In this document: piece by piece, positions 22,207-34,718 of the stretch
How positions within the stretch are numbered: the first letter of the stretch is position 1
How the letters are laid out: each line of letters starts with the position of its first letter
Program-made: the position numbers and the translations under genes
Assembly (NCBI GenBank): GCA_036924285.1
Contig: JAYKYS010000002.1
Coordinates: 33,340,501 to 33,404,500, forward strand
Direction of reading: 5' to 3'
Origin: Asterella californica
Taxonomy: Eukaryota; Streptophyta; Marchantiopsida; Marchantiales; Aytoniaceae
DNA: 64,000 nucleotides
Notes under the pieces: generated by a model
Told to the model about the DNA's origin: nothing
Databases searched by the model: none
Seen by the model: only the letters and a program-made list of their open reading frames with translations

Positions 22207-23229
22207 AAACAACTTAGCTCGATGATCAAATCATCCTAATCCGAATAAGGGTCTTGAGTGTAACCCACATTGCTAACGATATAGAGAGAACAATATCCGA
22301 AATCTAAAATAGAAATATATCTCTAGTGAAGAACTCGTAAGATTGATAGACTTCCTCTTTTCTCCAAACGGTCTTTAGATATGGATAGGGTCTGCTCTCG
22401 TAAAATCAACGATCTAACATACCACCAAATTTGATCCCCAATAGTCAAGTTATCTCCAACTTTTGATTGCATATGATTGGACCTTCCAAACCTCCTCCTT
22501 GCGAGCTAAAATCGCTCACACCGTCCAAACGAATACTCTTAACTGAGATCTGTCAACTCTCGTGAGTAGATTCGACTCCAAGACTCCAAAGAAGCCATAG
22601 AGAGTTCCCCTCACAAAACCACACAAGAAATTTGAGCATAGGAAGTCAAAACATGACATAAATCGATCTCTTCTCCTTTGTCATGCGCAACACAGCAACC
22701 CAAATGATGGAGACCCCTTGAATACATAAAAACCAAGAGTGAAGAGATTGATCCATCGATCGTGAAGAACAGTCCAATCTCAGATCAGAGACATACGAAA
22801 ACCTGATGTAAATGTTTTCGTGCGAGTCAAATTCATCCAACACTTCCAATCCTTCTAATGAAACTTCATAATATCTTCAATCTCCAGAAAAACTTGATGT
22901 TTTGATCTTAATGGATCCAAAGTCAGCAAGTTTCGACTCTTGGAACAGTATGAACGGTCCAACTCTCCTCCGCATGCAACAGAAAATTCCAATCCTCTCT
23001 CTCTACACCTCAATTTCTTATAAAATACACAGCATGATCTGCTTCTTATCCTCTCCATAGCTTAGACAAATCCGAACCTAATGGAATCTTACGTCATGCA
23101 TTGGATCTCCCAATCTCCTGATATGTCCAAGGACAGATCACATGTACAAGCTGACACTTTAACCACCCCTCTTATGTCAATCATAGTCAGTGCAACTTCT
23201 AGAATCCTCCTAGGAACATTTTTCTTTCT
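22207..23229. other. No gene recognised
   Basis: Minus-strand frames of about 67 codons (22646-22849 and 22855-23058) look protein-like in composition but show no family motif. They could be part of a decayed element. Confidence 0.35.
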
Positions 23230-23446
23230 TTTGGATGAACAACTTATTTTTATGAAACAACAATTTATTGTTATTATTCATATAAATAACAACTTCGTGT
23301 CATTTTTAATTTTTGCTTCACAGTAAATAACAACTTATTGTTATTTCACTTGCACCACCAATGATCTCTTGCGAGATGATGATCTATAAATGATAACTTG
23401 TTGTCATTTGTCTTTTTTGTCTCTCACATAAATAACAACATGTGTT
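23230..23446. repeat. Array of short palindromes AAATAACAAC..TTGTTATTT
   Basis: The block repeats the half-site AATAACAAC, in places followed by its near reverse complement: AAATAACAACTTATTGTTATTT (about 23321-23342), AAATGATAACTTGTTGTCATTT (about 23388-23409), CAACAATTTATTGTTATT (about 23260-23277) and AAATAACAACATGTGTTAT (about 23431-23449). Copies are spaced about 45-70 bp apart. Confidence 0.7.
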
Positions 23447-23449
23447 ATC

Positions 23450-25890
23450 TAACATGCACCACCTGCTATATGTTCATCTGCAGTTCGTATATAACATCTC
23501 ATTGTCCCATCGTTAGTTGATCCCTCAAGTGATCATTCAAACTACAACATGATCCATAAGTAATATTTTAGCAAGATATCATGTAATGGATCGATTCCAG
23601 CATGAAAATCAAATTGAGGTTACACATAATCACTCCAAAGATCCTCATAGGACAAAAAATGCACGTTCGAATCTCCATTATCATTGCATCGAGTCGAGAG
23701 CTCGTTGTAAGCTTCCCGTGAGAATTTCATTATTTCATTTGGATGCTTAATAGGGATGTTTTTATGTTCAAAAGATCAGAAAATCAAGCTAGACCTTAAT
23801 TTGACAACGCTGACTAAGTAACTGCGATCACCGATGCTATACTACAAGTGCAAAGGATCTTCTTAACCATTGTCTAAGTTGAACGTAGACATTGTTACTA
23901 ACGCAAGGGGTTTGTTGCATCTATGATCTTTCAGTGGACGTTTTGAGGGATCATAAGCTCTAATGCATAAGCACAAGTTGTCATTGGATTCAGATGTGTA
24001 CAAGCTACTTATAGATGAAGACGATTTGTGAAAAGGTGGATTGGATTGGGAGTTCAAGGGAGAATTGAGACGCAGAGAAGGTTAAAATTAACACTTTAGT
24101 TTCTTGCAAAAGATAGTTGGACCGTTCGGACAATTCTGGAGCTCAAACTTGTTTTTTTTTGGATCCATTAAGATCATAACATCAAGTTCTTAAAGAAATA
24201 GAAGATAATACAAATTTCGTTAAACAATTTGGAAGATGTGAGAGAGATTGGCTCCCAAGCAGACATTTTCTTTAGTTTTGATTTACATGCGATCTAAAAG
24301 TAATAAGTTCTTCATGATTGGTGGATCAAGCTCTTCGTTCTTGGAGCCGACACGATCAAAGAGTCTTCGTATATGCATAAGAGAATATATCTAGATTGAT
24401 TGTTGTTTTATGTGTAACGAGTGAAGCCCAAGGAGGCAACTTGTACGCAAGCTTACAAACACGATTGAGAAAATGAACCTTGTTAAAAATCCATTTTGTA
24501 TTAAATTTTTAACTCATTTAAAATTAAATGACTCATTATTCGAATCCTTGATTGGAAATGTAATAAATCTTTATGTTTATTCTATTCCATAGTAGGAAAT
24601 ACTAGATTGATAAGTAATTATATGATCAAACGTCATATATATATAAGAGAAATATTATATTTTTTGTTTAAACGAAGTACTTAAGACTTTAAGACATTGT
24701 GTGTGTTTATTTTGAATCCACTAATAGTTGTTTACACTTCTATATTCTAGTAGTATGCAATTGAACTCTTCATCAAAACATGATAACTAAAAAATCAAGA
24801 TTAATCTAAGCTAGTTGTAAAATGGAAAATCTAATTTATAAATAAATGATACTTCAGAATAATATGCAAATTATCTTTATAAAATAAGTAAACTAATTAC
24901 TTAATATTGTAAATTAGAATCTATGAAAAACAAAGTATAGTTTTTAATATCAAAAATTAAAACTAGAGGTGTTTAATAGAGCAACGCTCGAACGTGTTAT
25001 TTGATTTCTTACAAACCTCCCCGAGGAGTGAACTTGAGCCACAAAGGATCAATTTATGTCAATTTTTTATTCTTGCGATCAAATTTCTTATCCTTCTTCA
25101 CGAGAGGAACTCCAAAGTACATGTTTAGGATGTCATTGGGATCAAGCTTATCAATTTACATGTAAGAGAAGATGGATCTTAGATCAAGCGATATGGTTTG
25201 CTTGTGTATCTAACTTTAAGACACAAGGGTGAGGTTTTGGAAGTTCGATCACTTATGATCAAAATCAGAGAATCTTGGTGTTAGGAGTAAGATCTGAATG
25301 TTCTTGGAACCAATGTAATCAAGAAGGAAAAATCTATCGATATATGAATATCGTTTGATGAAAAGAGACAATCTCTAGAATCTATATGGGCTCTCCTTGA
25401 TTCTTTTGCTACGACTTTTCGACCCGTTCGAGTTCAAGTTGATTATTTGTGGCTTGTGGTAATTAGAGTTTGTTAGAAGATTATATATGAATGTATTTTG
25501 GATCCTCGAATACGGTAGTGAAACTTCTTGCTAGCAAAGGAATGTTTCTTTTACTTTAAACTACACTTTGGTAGTTTTGAATTTGATTAGTGATAAATGG
25601 TCAGTTTTCCGATCATTGCATTTCATAGATAATATTTCTTGCATCAAAGCTCAGAAAAGTATGCAGTAGTTGTCAACTAAGATACCTTGGTACATCAATT
25701 ACTTTTCTTACCTACTTCCACCTCTAGCTCATTCTTTTCTGAAGCTTGCCGGCGGTTTGCAACTGATATTGGTCAAAGATTATCTGGTATTAACCTACTT
25801 TGCTTGGACATGATACAAATTCACCGATCTCTTCAAATTCCATTGATATTTTAGCTTATATGTTCATGCTGACCTGAAATGAATAATTCT
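23450..25890. other. AT-rich stretch, no intact gene
   Basis: No intact reading frame or family motif is visible. On the minus strand near 25040-25150 a coding-like run (LDPNDILNMYFGVPLVKKDK) suggests another decayed gene or element that I cannot identify. Confidence 0.35.
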
Positions 25891-25895
25891 TTATT

Positions 25896-26110
25896 CTGGA
25901 TCATTTCCAATAGGCGCTGATTGAGAATTGAAGCCATTATATATGTAATCACTCACTTTCTCCAACGGAAATATTTCTAGAACAACGCATACACTTGTGT
26001 ATACATAACTTTTTGTTTCAACTCCTTGTAGAACATTGAGTAACTAGAACTCATGATAAAGTGCATCTCAGCGCTCATACGTTCATTCGGCTGAGATACA
26101 ACTAAGACTT
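25896..26110 (+). repeat. Dispersed repeat, copy 2 (first part)
   Basis: Collinear with 18484-18700 (TTCTGGATCATTTCCAA, then GAACTCATGAT, then GTGCATCTCAGC, then CTCATACG). The second part of the repeat resumes only at about 26890, so this copy carries about 780 bp of extra sequence relative to copy 1. Confidence 0.62.
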
Positions 26111-26817
26111 GCTGGTTTCACTTTGTCAAAGAAAGTTTTGGACCAAGTGAAAATAAGTATAACTGAAATCAATGTAAGATCAAATCAATAGGAGGACACA
26201 TTGAGTTAGCTCACGAAAAGCTGCAACATGATGCACATCATATTGTCATCCTTGCAATAGATCGCTTCTAGATTCTCAGTACTTCTCAACAAACTTCATA
26301 TAAGTAGCACATTTTTAGGTTCCTTGATCACAACAATCGTTAAGAGTGGACGTAAAGTCATGGGAGCCTTTAGCCTTCCACACATCTACACATTAAAGCT
26401 GGTGTTTCTGACACTAGAATGTTAATGCAAGCAATCGAATGTCAGATACGGCGTGTGATATGAAGAGTGTAGGGACTTCCTACATAGGTGTAACTGGTAG
26501 AGATTCTATCAAGTTGACGTGATATAGTATCAGTAAGTGATTTTGACTGAGAACAAGAGGTCTAGATTTTTAATTTCTGAATAAAATTTTGTGCGGCCGT
26601 AGTTTAGGATGTTTGTTGCTTTCTAAGTGTAGCTGGAGGTCGCAGTCTTAAAGCTCTTGTTTTCTTCTGTACATTTGAGAACATTAAGTTTAGTATACAA
26701 CTTATGTAATAAAGTGATAATTATCATGTGCAATGTAGACCAGCAAGAAACAAACTCTCAAGCACCGGAACCTATGATATTTTGAATTACTTCACGCCTG
26801 AGAACCTTTCATTTTGT

Positions 26818-26897
26818 GGAGGAGCTAGAGGGTCCTTCTCCAAGTCATGTGAATATGGAGAGGCTAGAGGGTCCCTCTCTCAAGTCATGTGATTGTG
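26818..26897 (+). repeat. 39-40 bp tandem duplication
   Basis: GGAGGAGCTAGAGGGTCC (26818) and GGAGAGGCTAGAGGGTCC (26857) each lead into CTCYMAAGTCATGTGAWT. The duplication lies in the extra segment that interrupts dispersed-repeat copy 2. Confidence 0.82.
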
Positions 26898-27010
26898 GAT
26901 CTTAATCCCAAATATTTATGCCGGGAAATTTAGCTTCATACCAACCTAGAATATGAATGTGGGGTGCAACCATCAATCTGGGTTCACGGTTTCTATGCAC
27001 AACTCTACTT
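26890..27010 (+). repeat. Dispersed repeat, copy 2 (second part)
   Basis: Collinear with about 18728-18820, including TGTGGATYWTARTCCCAAA and TGAATGYGGGGTGCAACC followed by ATCTGGGTT. Confidence 0.55.
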
Positions 27011-28060
27011 CAACATCTACCTCCAATTGGACCAGGCTGTCAATGTCTTGACGCAAACAAGCTCAACACAACTCCTAATCTGGAGATCCATCCAAGTAGC
27101 AGTAGCACACTCTCTTGGAGCTCGTCTTGGGTTGCTACATGTCATAGATGCAATGATATTTGAGTTGCACTTGTCATTGAATGATACCAGCTTAGCTAAG
27201 GATCGCTTTCAGCAAGTAACTCTTGAGATCCGTTTCTGATTCATACCCATGAATCCGTCAAAGATCAAGTCCGACATTGTCAAGAGGTACTCTAAACTGA
27301 CAGCTCTATCTTTTGTACTTCGACATCATATCTAACGTTTGGCCAAGGCTGTTGGGATGGAACATAATTACTTCAAGTTTTGAAGTTGCTGGAAGATCTG
27401 TGAGTAATGCATGTGCACGAGGAAGGATTGCACAAAATTCTTATTATTCCATATACGTTCTCAATTAAATCACCACACATGAATATATATACCGATAACT
27501 TGCTATGTCCATCAATTCTGCAAGTCTTATGTCGAAATGCAGCACATATATATCAATCTGGAAGTGATTGCATTCGCGATTCAAGTCATGTAGACTCTAC
27601 TCCTTTGGATGTTGTGTGAGTCAGCATGAATATGGACCATCTGATAAGTTTACAAATAAGTCGATAATGTTGTTATCATGTACAGCAAGACATGCGCACT
27701 AATAGGAGTAAGATTTATGATCATGAGGAATTTTTATAACAACCATTCTATGTGCGGTGCTTCCTGTAACGATAGATTTTATACCAAGAACATAGAACGG
27801 TATACCTACAAGCTATAAAGCTATTAGGAATGTCAAACTTTATGTTTGTGGTAATTATTCCTTTGCCTGCATAGTTCCGGACACGAGTCTGAGAGAAATA
27901 GCCCACGGCCATTTAAGATGGCCGTGAGAAATTCAGCTGTAAGATACATTCAACCGGTAGCTTAAAACGACGATGTCAATGATAATGATGTTTACAATAA
28001 TGATATCACTGATAATAATGCTGTTGATAATGATATGTACTTTTTTATACATGTGTCTTG

Positions 28061-28188
28061 TACATGTGCAATGTTCATACATCTTTTTTCTTTTACAAGT
28101 CGGAACAACCTGTTTGACCTAATTTACATGTGTAATGTACATGCATCTTTTCTTTTTTACACGTCGATAACCTGCTTTGATATAATTT
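28061..28188 (+). repeat. 64-bp tandem duplication
   Basis: TACATGTGYAATGTWCAT begins both units (28061 and 28125), followed by CATCTTTT..., ACRAGTCG and AACCTG. The stretch just before it (27965-28040) is a GATAATGAT-type simple repeat. Confidence 0.78.
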
Positions 28189-29102
28189 CTAGGTCGAAAC
28201 AACTAGTTTCAACCTAGGAGTTAAGTGTTGTTTTGACTTGGAGTGAAAAATAATGTTAAGAGTACTTTGGCTCGATATAACTTTCTAGAACAACTCAAAA
28301 TATGATGTTTTGGGTCTTGTTTGAAACATCAAGAGAAGGGTTTTCCATGACAACTGAAATCATAAGATGTGGAGTTATACTCGTGATGCTGCAGGCGTTC
28401 AAAGTTTACAAGTTCTTTTTAAGATTTTGCAGACATGATTTGGTTTCGATCTAGATTTAGGTCCAAATCTAAATGTTTTGACTTGGAAATCCTACACAAG
28501 CACATTCAAGAAATGTAAGTCTTCTATGTACGCAAATAAAAAAATTAAGAAGACAGATGGATTGTTCACATGTTCAAGTTTGAATTCAGATGAGTAACTT
28601 TAAAACCCCTTCTAAATTCAACCGACATGAGTTCAGGACCGGAAACAAAGTTATACTTCCATTCACATTATAGACTAAGATTAAAGAGTTACTGATATTA
28701 TTCTTTCTTCTATTCGAGAATTTTTTTCCTTTTTACTTTGACACTGCTATTGTTGCGAAATAAATACTGTATATTTAAGCTTCGAAGGTTTAACATGACG
28801 TTTCAAGTGGAATCATCCGAGAATACGGTTGGTCTCTCCGATGGTCTCTCAAGTGGCGTGCTTACCTTCCAAGACAACACAAGTTGTGCCGAAAGCAAGG
28901 ACGGAGTACAGTAGCTGCAGCTATAGTGGCATGCTGTTCGTGGAGAAGAACACCTTGTTTCAGAGGTCAAGCTCGGAAGTGTTCAAGTCCACGAAGTCTG
29001 CGGAATCACAGTTCGTCTGTACTCCTCCTACCTACATATCTCAGAGCTTGTCTGAAGTCTAGTACAGCAGGTGAGGCAAGCAGCAGGCAGCAGGCTCAAC
29101 TC

Positions 29103-29688
29103 ATGCCAAAGAGAACTATCGCCGTCAGTAAGATATATAACGTCTTTCTGTTTTGCAGAAGCTGCACTCGATCGAGGTGTGATTTACCTTCTCAGCGAGT
29201 CTGGTGAGACAAGTAATCAACTGCCCGTAAAGGATTTACCTCCTGGGATGGATCGTCTCCCCTGCAGGACCAGAGGTGGGGGAGGTGTCAGCAATGGCAG
29301 TACTTGCGATGATATGCTGTCACAGCTCACGGCGATCACTACGGAGCTGAGAGCGATTCGATCAGCATCCGAGGGGTGCAAGAGCATCTTGCTGCAAATG
29401 GAGAAAGGTGTGTCAGCGATTGATCGCACTTCTTCAGCCAGTCATCGCAACTCTTCAGCCATTCTTGAGATGTTCTCGGGCTTCACTGCCACGACAGAAA
29501 AGATGTTCCAACAGTTCAAACACATTCCAGGCCTCCTGACTTCTATCTGGCTGCGTTTGACTTACTTCATACATTGGCGAGGTGAACGCGAACCTTTTGA
29601 GCATGGTCATGAATCGGGATTGTTTATATCTGATATTTTGTACCATGATGTTCTGCTTAGGGAGATCGCTGTGGAACCCCGCGCTTGA
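29103..29688 (+). CDS. Possible small coiled-coil protein, unrecognised
   Basis: A model with one 31-nt intron is frame-consistent. Exon 1 is 29103-29127 (ATG to an A before GTAAGA). The intron is 29128-29158, ending TTTTGCAG. Exon 2 is 29159-29688 with a TGA stop, giving 184 residues. The middle of the protein, from about MLSQLTAITTELRAIRSASE onward, has a heptad-like pattern through HRNSSAILEMFSGFTATTEK, suggesting a coiled coil. No family is recognised. A 31-nt intron is far below the usual plant minimum, so the true 5' structure may differ. Without the intron the same frame stays open from 29071, but its first ATG is only at 29248. Coding status is uncertain. Confidence 0.35.
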
Positions 29689-30409
29689 TGATCCACATCG
29701 ACTTTAGATCTCCCGCTTCGGACGCCTCGTCGTCTATGTACAGCATCTCATTTTGAACTGCAAACATAAAATTTTGATTCACGAATGCCCTGCGTCCGTA
29801 AAATGTAATCTAGCTCCCGTTTCTCAGCTTCTTCTCGGGGATCCCTGTGTATCATTTTCTTCAATTGAATGCGCAAGTTTGTGCCCGTGTTTTTGTTCGA
29901 TTGACCTTAATAAGTTGGACGACTATGTAACTTGCAACTCAAAAGTGAAGAAAGCAAGAATCGGAGCAGTTCAGCTGTGAATGCCATTCGATGCCATATA
30001 AACCCCAGCGAGAATATGGGAGTAACTCATACCATTTGGAGAGCTAACCTCGATTGGCAAGCATCTCAGTTCCTTGTGCCAAAGTGCTGTCCATGCACAC
30101 GGCAGCCTGCTTTTCTCTAGTACCAGAACATTATTGGACTGTTGCGGCCACAAAGCGACACAAATTAAACCTCAGTTCATTTGCAGGTATGGTAATGTAC
30201 ACAGAATAATCATGCTCGATCAACTTTCTCGAAAGAAGAAGACAATCACTGATATAGGGAAAAATGTTAGATGGCGATTGGTGCAGGTAAAGTATGTTTT
30301 GAAAATATTTTGTTAAATAAATCTGTGTTGTATCTTCTGGTCAAGAAATATTTATACTGATAAATTGAGTTTATAATATTGAACTAAGCTTTCTGACTTG
30401 TTATACTAC

Positions 30410-30438
30410 TAAACTCAGCTGTCAAACAGCTCAGTTTA
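30410..30438. repeat. Hairpin, 12 bp stem
   Basis: TAAACTcAGCTGT (30410-30422) pairs with ACAGCTcAGTTTA (30426-30438) around a CAA loop, with one C-C mismatch. Confidence 0.85.
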
Positions 30439-30498
30439 TATCTTTTTAAATTTTTAGAAGAGTTTAGTTGAATATAATCACTCTAAACATGATACACT

Positions 30499-30535
30499 GA
30501 ATTTAGTACTTATCAGTGAGATAAGTACTAAATTC
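30499..30535. repeat. Hairpin, perfect 16 bp stem
   Basis: GAATTTAGTACTTATC (30499-30514) and GATAAGTACTAAATTC (30520-30535) are exact reverse complements separated by AGTGA. Confidence 0.93.
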
Positions 30536-30743
30536 CGTCTATCATAAACGAAAAAGAGAAACTGTTATAAGTGTTATAAGTTTTATATCAAAATTATATA
30601 CCAAGTGAGTGTAAATAATTTAAATATTATATAAATATTATATATTAGTTCATGCCGGGAAACACGCGGAAAACCGACCATAAGCGCTTCAGAAGATATA
30701 ATTCCGGGAAGCTGAACTCCTTTCTACATTATTTTACCTTTGA

Positions 30744-30792
30744 GTTTAATTTAATACCCTTCCTGCCGGAAGAGTTAGGTATTAAATTAAAC
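30744..30792. repeat. Hairpin, 15 bp outer stem with nested 5 bp stem
   Basis: GTTTAATTTAATACC (30744-30758) pairs exactly with GGTATTAAATTAAAC (30778-30792). Directly inside, CTTCC (30759-30763) pairs with GGAAG (30768-30772) around TGCC. Confidence 0.92.
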
Positions 30793-30849
30793 CTCTGGAT
30801 TATCTCCCTCTCCCATCTTTATATGCAACGAAGTGTACATCTTGAATAA

Positions 30850-32741
30850 GCAATAAGCAATGTAGCTCTGTAAGAGCTCAGTTCGTTAAGAGCTCAGCTA
30901 AGAATAGGTCATTTCGGTTCAGTTAGGACTTAAGATACATCTGTGATTATCAGGCGTAATGTAATCGAGAAGACGAGAAGATGAACAGGAAAAGCTAGAG
31001 GACACGGCGTCGAAGTTAGGTTTCCAGTTTACAGTTTCGTGCCTTCGTGGAACTCTAGATCTTGTGCTTGTCTCTGGATCTCCTGATATCGGCACGCTGC
31101 TGCGACATATAAAGTTATGGCTTTGTCTTTCCCCTACGTAACCTCTTCCAGAATGTATATCGTCGGTGACTAATTGTTTCCTCCTACGCACGACTTTACC
31201 AGTAACGCACATGACAAAAGTTGGCATTCACTATTCAGATGTATTTACCTGCGCATTCAATTGCATGGTATCTACTGAAAGACCTCGTGCTTTCATGATA
31301 CTCTTGACGAATCTTTGATAGCACGGACTCTGCTTCCTTTACAAAACTCGACCATAGTCGGTGGACTGTTAGCAAGTTGTGCCTACTTTTTCCTTCCCAC
31401 TGCTTTTCTCTTCACTTCCCCTAGGTTTTAGTGAAATCGGTTGTAACCCACAAAGCAGAGGTAGCGTCGATGATTGCTTATGGATTGTAAGGCTGAGGAT
31501 GGATCAAAAGACATTTGTCTGAACGTTCGCGCTGCATAATGCCGAACATGAAAAACGCAAATCTGCTAAACTTGCGAAGGTGGTAAGAAAAATGCTATTA
31601 CAGGTTCGTCCATCGATTTTCTGTATTATTCGGGGAAAACCTAACGACGAACTCTCAGGGTTCAACTTGATCTGACCTGAACAGATATTTTCTTAACAGC
31701 AGACAAAACCAAGTCGTATATGAGCGAACCGTGATAAAGTGAACAAGCGATGATAAACACTGAACTTTCTCCCGTTCAACTGTTAACTGGTTTTGCTTCA
31801 AGATCCAACCCATTATATCCAGTGACTTCCCGTTAGGTTAGCAACGATACTTGAGTGCAAAAGTTCATCACGTGGTACCTTGGAAGTAGTAACCAGATAC
31901 TCTGCAGGCAAAAACCTGAATTGAAGTGTTTACATCCACATGAAAACGGAAACAGTTCTCGTTTCTTGTTTTACGAAAGTTATATTCAATTGGATGAGGA
32001 GCCTATCTCATTTTGACTCAACCACATGCTCTTCGGAAGGGGTAAGAAACTGATTCTAAGACATTTTATCTCCATGAGCGAGAACTATAAGCAGCTCACG
32101 CTAACCAAACCTCAAAGGTACAACTTGAAAACTCCTACGCACTTACGTTCGTTCCAAAGTTGAGATACTACCGACACCTGCTCTTCCATTTCAAAGCTAG
32201 TTCCAAAAAAACTGACAACATGATACAAATGGAGATCTGGGTCAGAATCGGAGGCAACGAAAAGGTCCCGATGCCATACATATCACGTCGCGGTGACAAC
32301 AGTATATTACATAAAGATGCCCCAGAACAAAAAAATAAGGTCCACACTTCTTTCCAAGAACATCAAGTTTAGAATGCACAGAGAGAAGTGATGACAACGA
32401 AATCTTTGTCCCTAAGCATTCCTGTCCTCTGAAATTACACGCAAAACATCCATCTTGAAAGCAAGGCGCAACAACCATCCGGGCTTGCACTTTGTCTCTG
32501 ATCATTTCTGCAACTTCTGTAGAATAACGATTTTATCATCTATCTGCGATCAGTCAAGCTTTCATGGGCTTCCCGTCTACATCAGTCCTATACAAAGATC
32601 TCGTCACACTCTCCTCTTCTTCCGGATCTCACATCTTGAGTCGCAATGATACTGAGCACTTGACCCGACCAGGATCACTTTCAGCAAACCACTCGTGAGA
32701 GCTGTTTCTGATTCTGACTGCACACTGCCAGATTGTAGGAC
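30850..32741. other. No gene recognised
   Basis: No family motifs on either strand. It lies downstream of the BLOS2 stop codon, so its upper end may hold that gene's 3' UTR. Confidence 0.45.
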
Positions 32742-33547
32742 TCAGAAGTGACCGCTAGGCCTTTTGGCAGCAGCGTGAGCTACCTTGATCTGCGCGTGAA
32801 GAGTGCTTGTGTAGTTGTCGAGGGTAGATACAAGAGCTTCTAGCTCAGTCACTTGTTTGTCAATCACCTCCATATCTTGCAGGTACTGATTGTAATGGTC
32901 GTTTTTCAGTTTCAATCTCGTCACAAAAGAACTCAATCCCGAGGCAAAGTCTCCGAAATTGTCGTACTCTGCAGCTGCCCTCAGGTTCATGTTCTTCAGA
33001 AGATCATACTCGTTGTTCGAACACTGCGTCGACAGCTGACAGGGTCAGAACTTAACAAGAAACCAGGAGATCACACCTCTGAGAACCTACACGATAAATC
33101 AACGCCCTCTATATTCAATCTCACCAAATAAAAACCGATAAGGAGATACTGACGACATTGATACTGAAGAACGTTCTTCACATAATTAGGGTTCTTTCAG
33201 ATGACAAGTAGCGCGTCCGACCAGAGGGTTTCTGTAAAAGCACAGTGAAGAATTTGGAAACTTTTTAATCTTTTCTAAGTTCGAAAGTGGAGAACTTCTA
33301 CGTCATACTCATATCTCTGGCCACACCACCAGCTGAGATGAAAGCACAAAAGACTTTTGAATGAAAGAGGGACGGAGAATGAGAAGTCGGCCGTGCAATT
33401 TACGAATTCGATTGACAGGCATGTCAACAAGCATACCTGGAGTTCGCCCTGCACAACGCTAGCGAAGCTGACAAAGAGAGATTGTAACGCCTTGGCCACA
33501 GGATCGTCGTCCGTCGTTGCCGTCGTAGACTGAGCAGGATCCGCCAT
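32742..33547 (-). CDS. BLOS2: BLOC-1 subunit 2 (BLOS2) homologue
   Basis: Two exons give a 130-residue protein. Exon 1 is 33547-33437 (ATG at 33547, MADPAQSTT..., ending GELQ before GTATGC). Exon 2 is 33023-32742, starting after CGACGCAG and ending in a stop. Plant BLOS2 proteins share the order DDxxxAL/SLxxLF.S..S.V.GELQ, then DLLKNMNLRxAxEYD..GDxAxGL, then a coiled coil with IDKQVxELEAxxxxLD. All are present here (KNMNLRAAAEYDNFGDFASG; VIDKQVTELEALVSTLDNY). In Arabidopsis BLOC-1 subunits act in endosome-to-vacuole transport. The length is close to the family norm and the frame is continuous through the intron. It heads a run of genes all on the minus strand. Confidence 0.87.
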
Positions 33548-34718
33548 TGTCACAATTCTATGTTTTCAGATGGAAACCTAATTCTAGAGCGCTAATAACT
33601 CCATCCAGTCCTTTCTATCTCGGCCACATCTCCTCTTCATCTCCAAGTTGCGTCCTAGTGACTCATACGCTGGTCGCAGCCCTCTGGAGCCATGAATACT
33701 CACCGACCCGAATCCCAACTTGCATGACCAAATCTTCAAATCGAACTGAACGAATACTTTTCAGACAGCTTCAATAAAGCAGATTTCTGGGGAAGAGAGG
33801 AGCTCGACCCCGAAGCGGATTCCAACTTCTGGTCTGAAGATCGATGGCACCGGACGCGAAAGACGAAGCAAGATTGCATGATCCCACGCATTCGAATAGA
33901 ACTGGAAGGGAGTTCGTCGTGCGTGTGTAGTCGCATTTGCTTGAAAGGCCGAACCCGAATTTGACCATCATACGCGCATCAATCAGTAAGTTCACTATTG
34001 TATAATCCGGAGGCAAACACTTCCGCTGTTCTAACTGTCCTACAATAGGATTACGTTCTCCGTTCGGCAAAAGGATTACGTTCTCCGTTGAATCTCGTGA
34101 TAAATTTATTGGCAGGAAACAGTAGTCGACTATATTAGACTCCTCGTCTCAGCAAAACGCTACTGTCCTCCATTCTTGTCCCTGCTAGAAAAGTCTTGTT
34201 GGAACTTGCTGACTTTTGGGTGTACACTTTCTCTAGAACACATGGTGCAATAAACTTCCTCAATAACTTAGTTTTTTCTTTTGAACTCTCTCCAGGTTAT
34301 TTTAACAAGCTAAAGATGATTTGTCCATCAGGTTCTATGAAACAGAATTCATGAAATCAATAGTTCCATATCCGCATGTGGTTGATCGTGCTGATACTTC
34401 TATCAAGAGAGGAGTGTAGATATGAATTCGCAAAATGGTAGTGGTCAAAAGATGTCAAACTGTCAGGATCACCACCCATAGAGACGTGGTAACTCGACAA
34501 AAATAGTATCCAAGAACGGTAACTACTACTCTGCTTCGCATAACGACACTCGCCACTACTCCTGATAGCAACGCATCAATCCTTGTATATGTGTTATATA
34601 TCACCTACTTTCTACTGTTTCCCTCTGAATGAGAGAAGCGAGACCAAGACAGCCATTTTCAACTCTCCTGCAGACGATCCCTCGAATATTCACTGATCTA
34701 ACGGATGCCCTTACTATC
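33548..34718. other. BLOS2 upstream region, no gene recognised
   Basis: The BLOS2 5' UTR and promoter should start here. A short tandem duplication lies at 34047-34089 (AGGATTACGTTCTCCGTT twice, period 25). Overlapping open frames are not recognisable. Confidence 0.5.
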
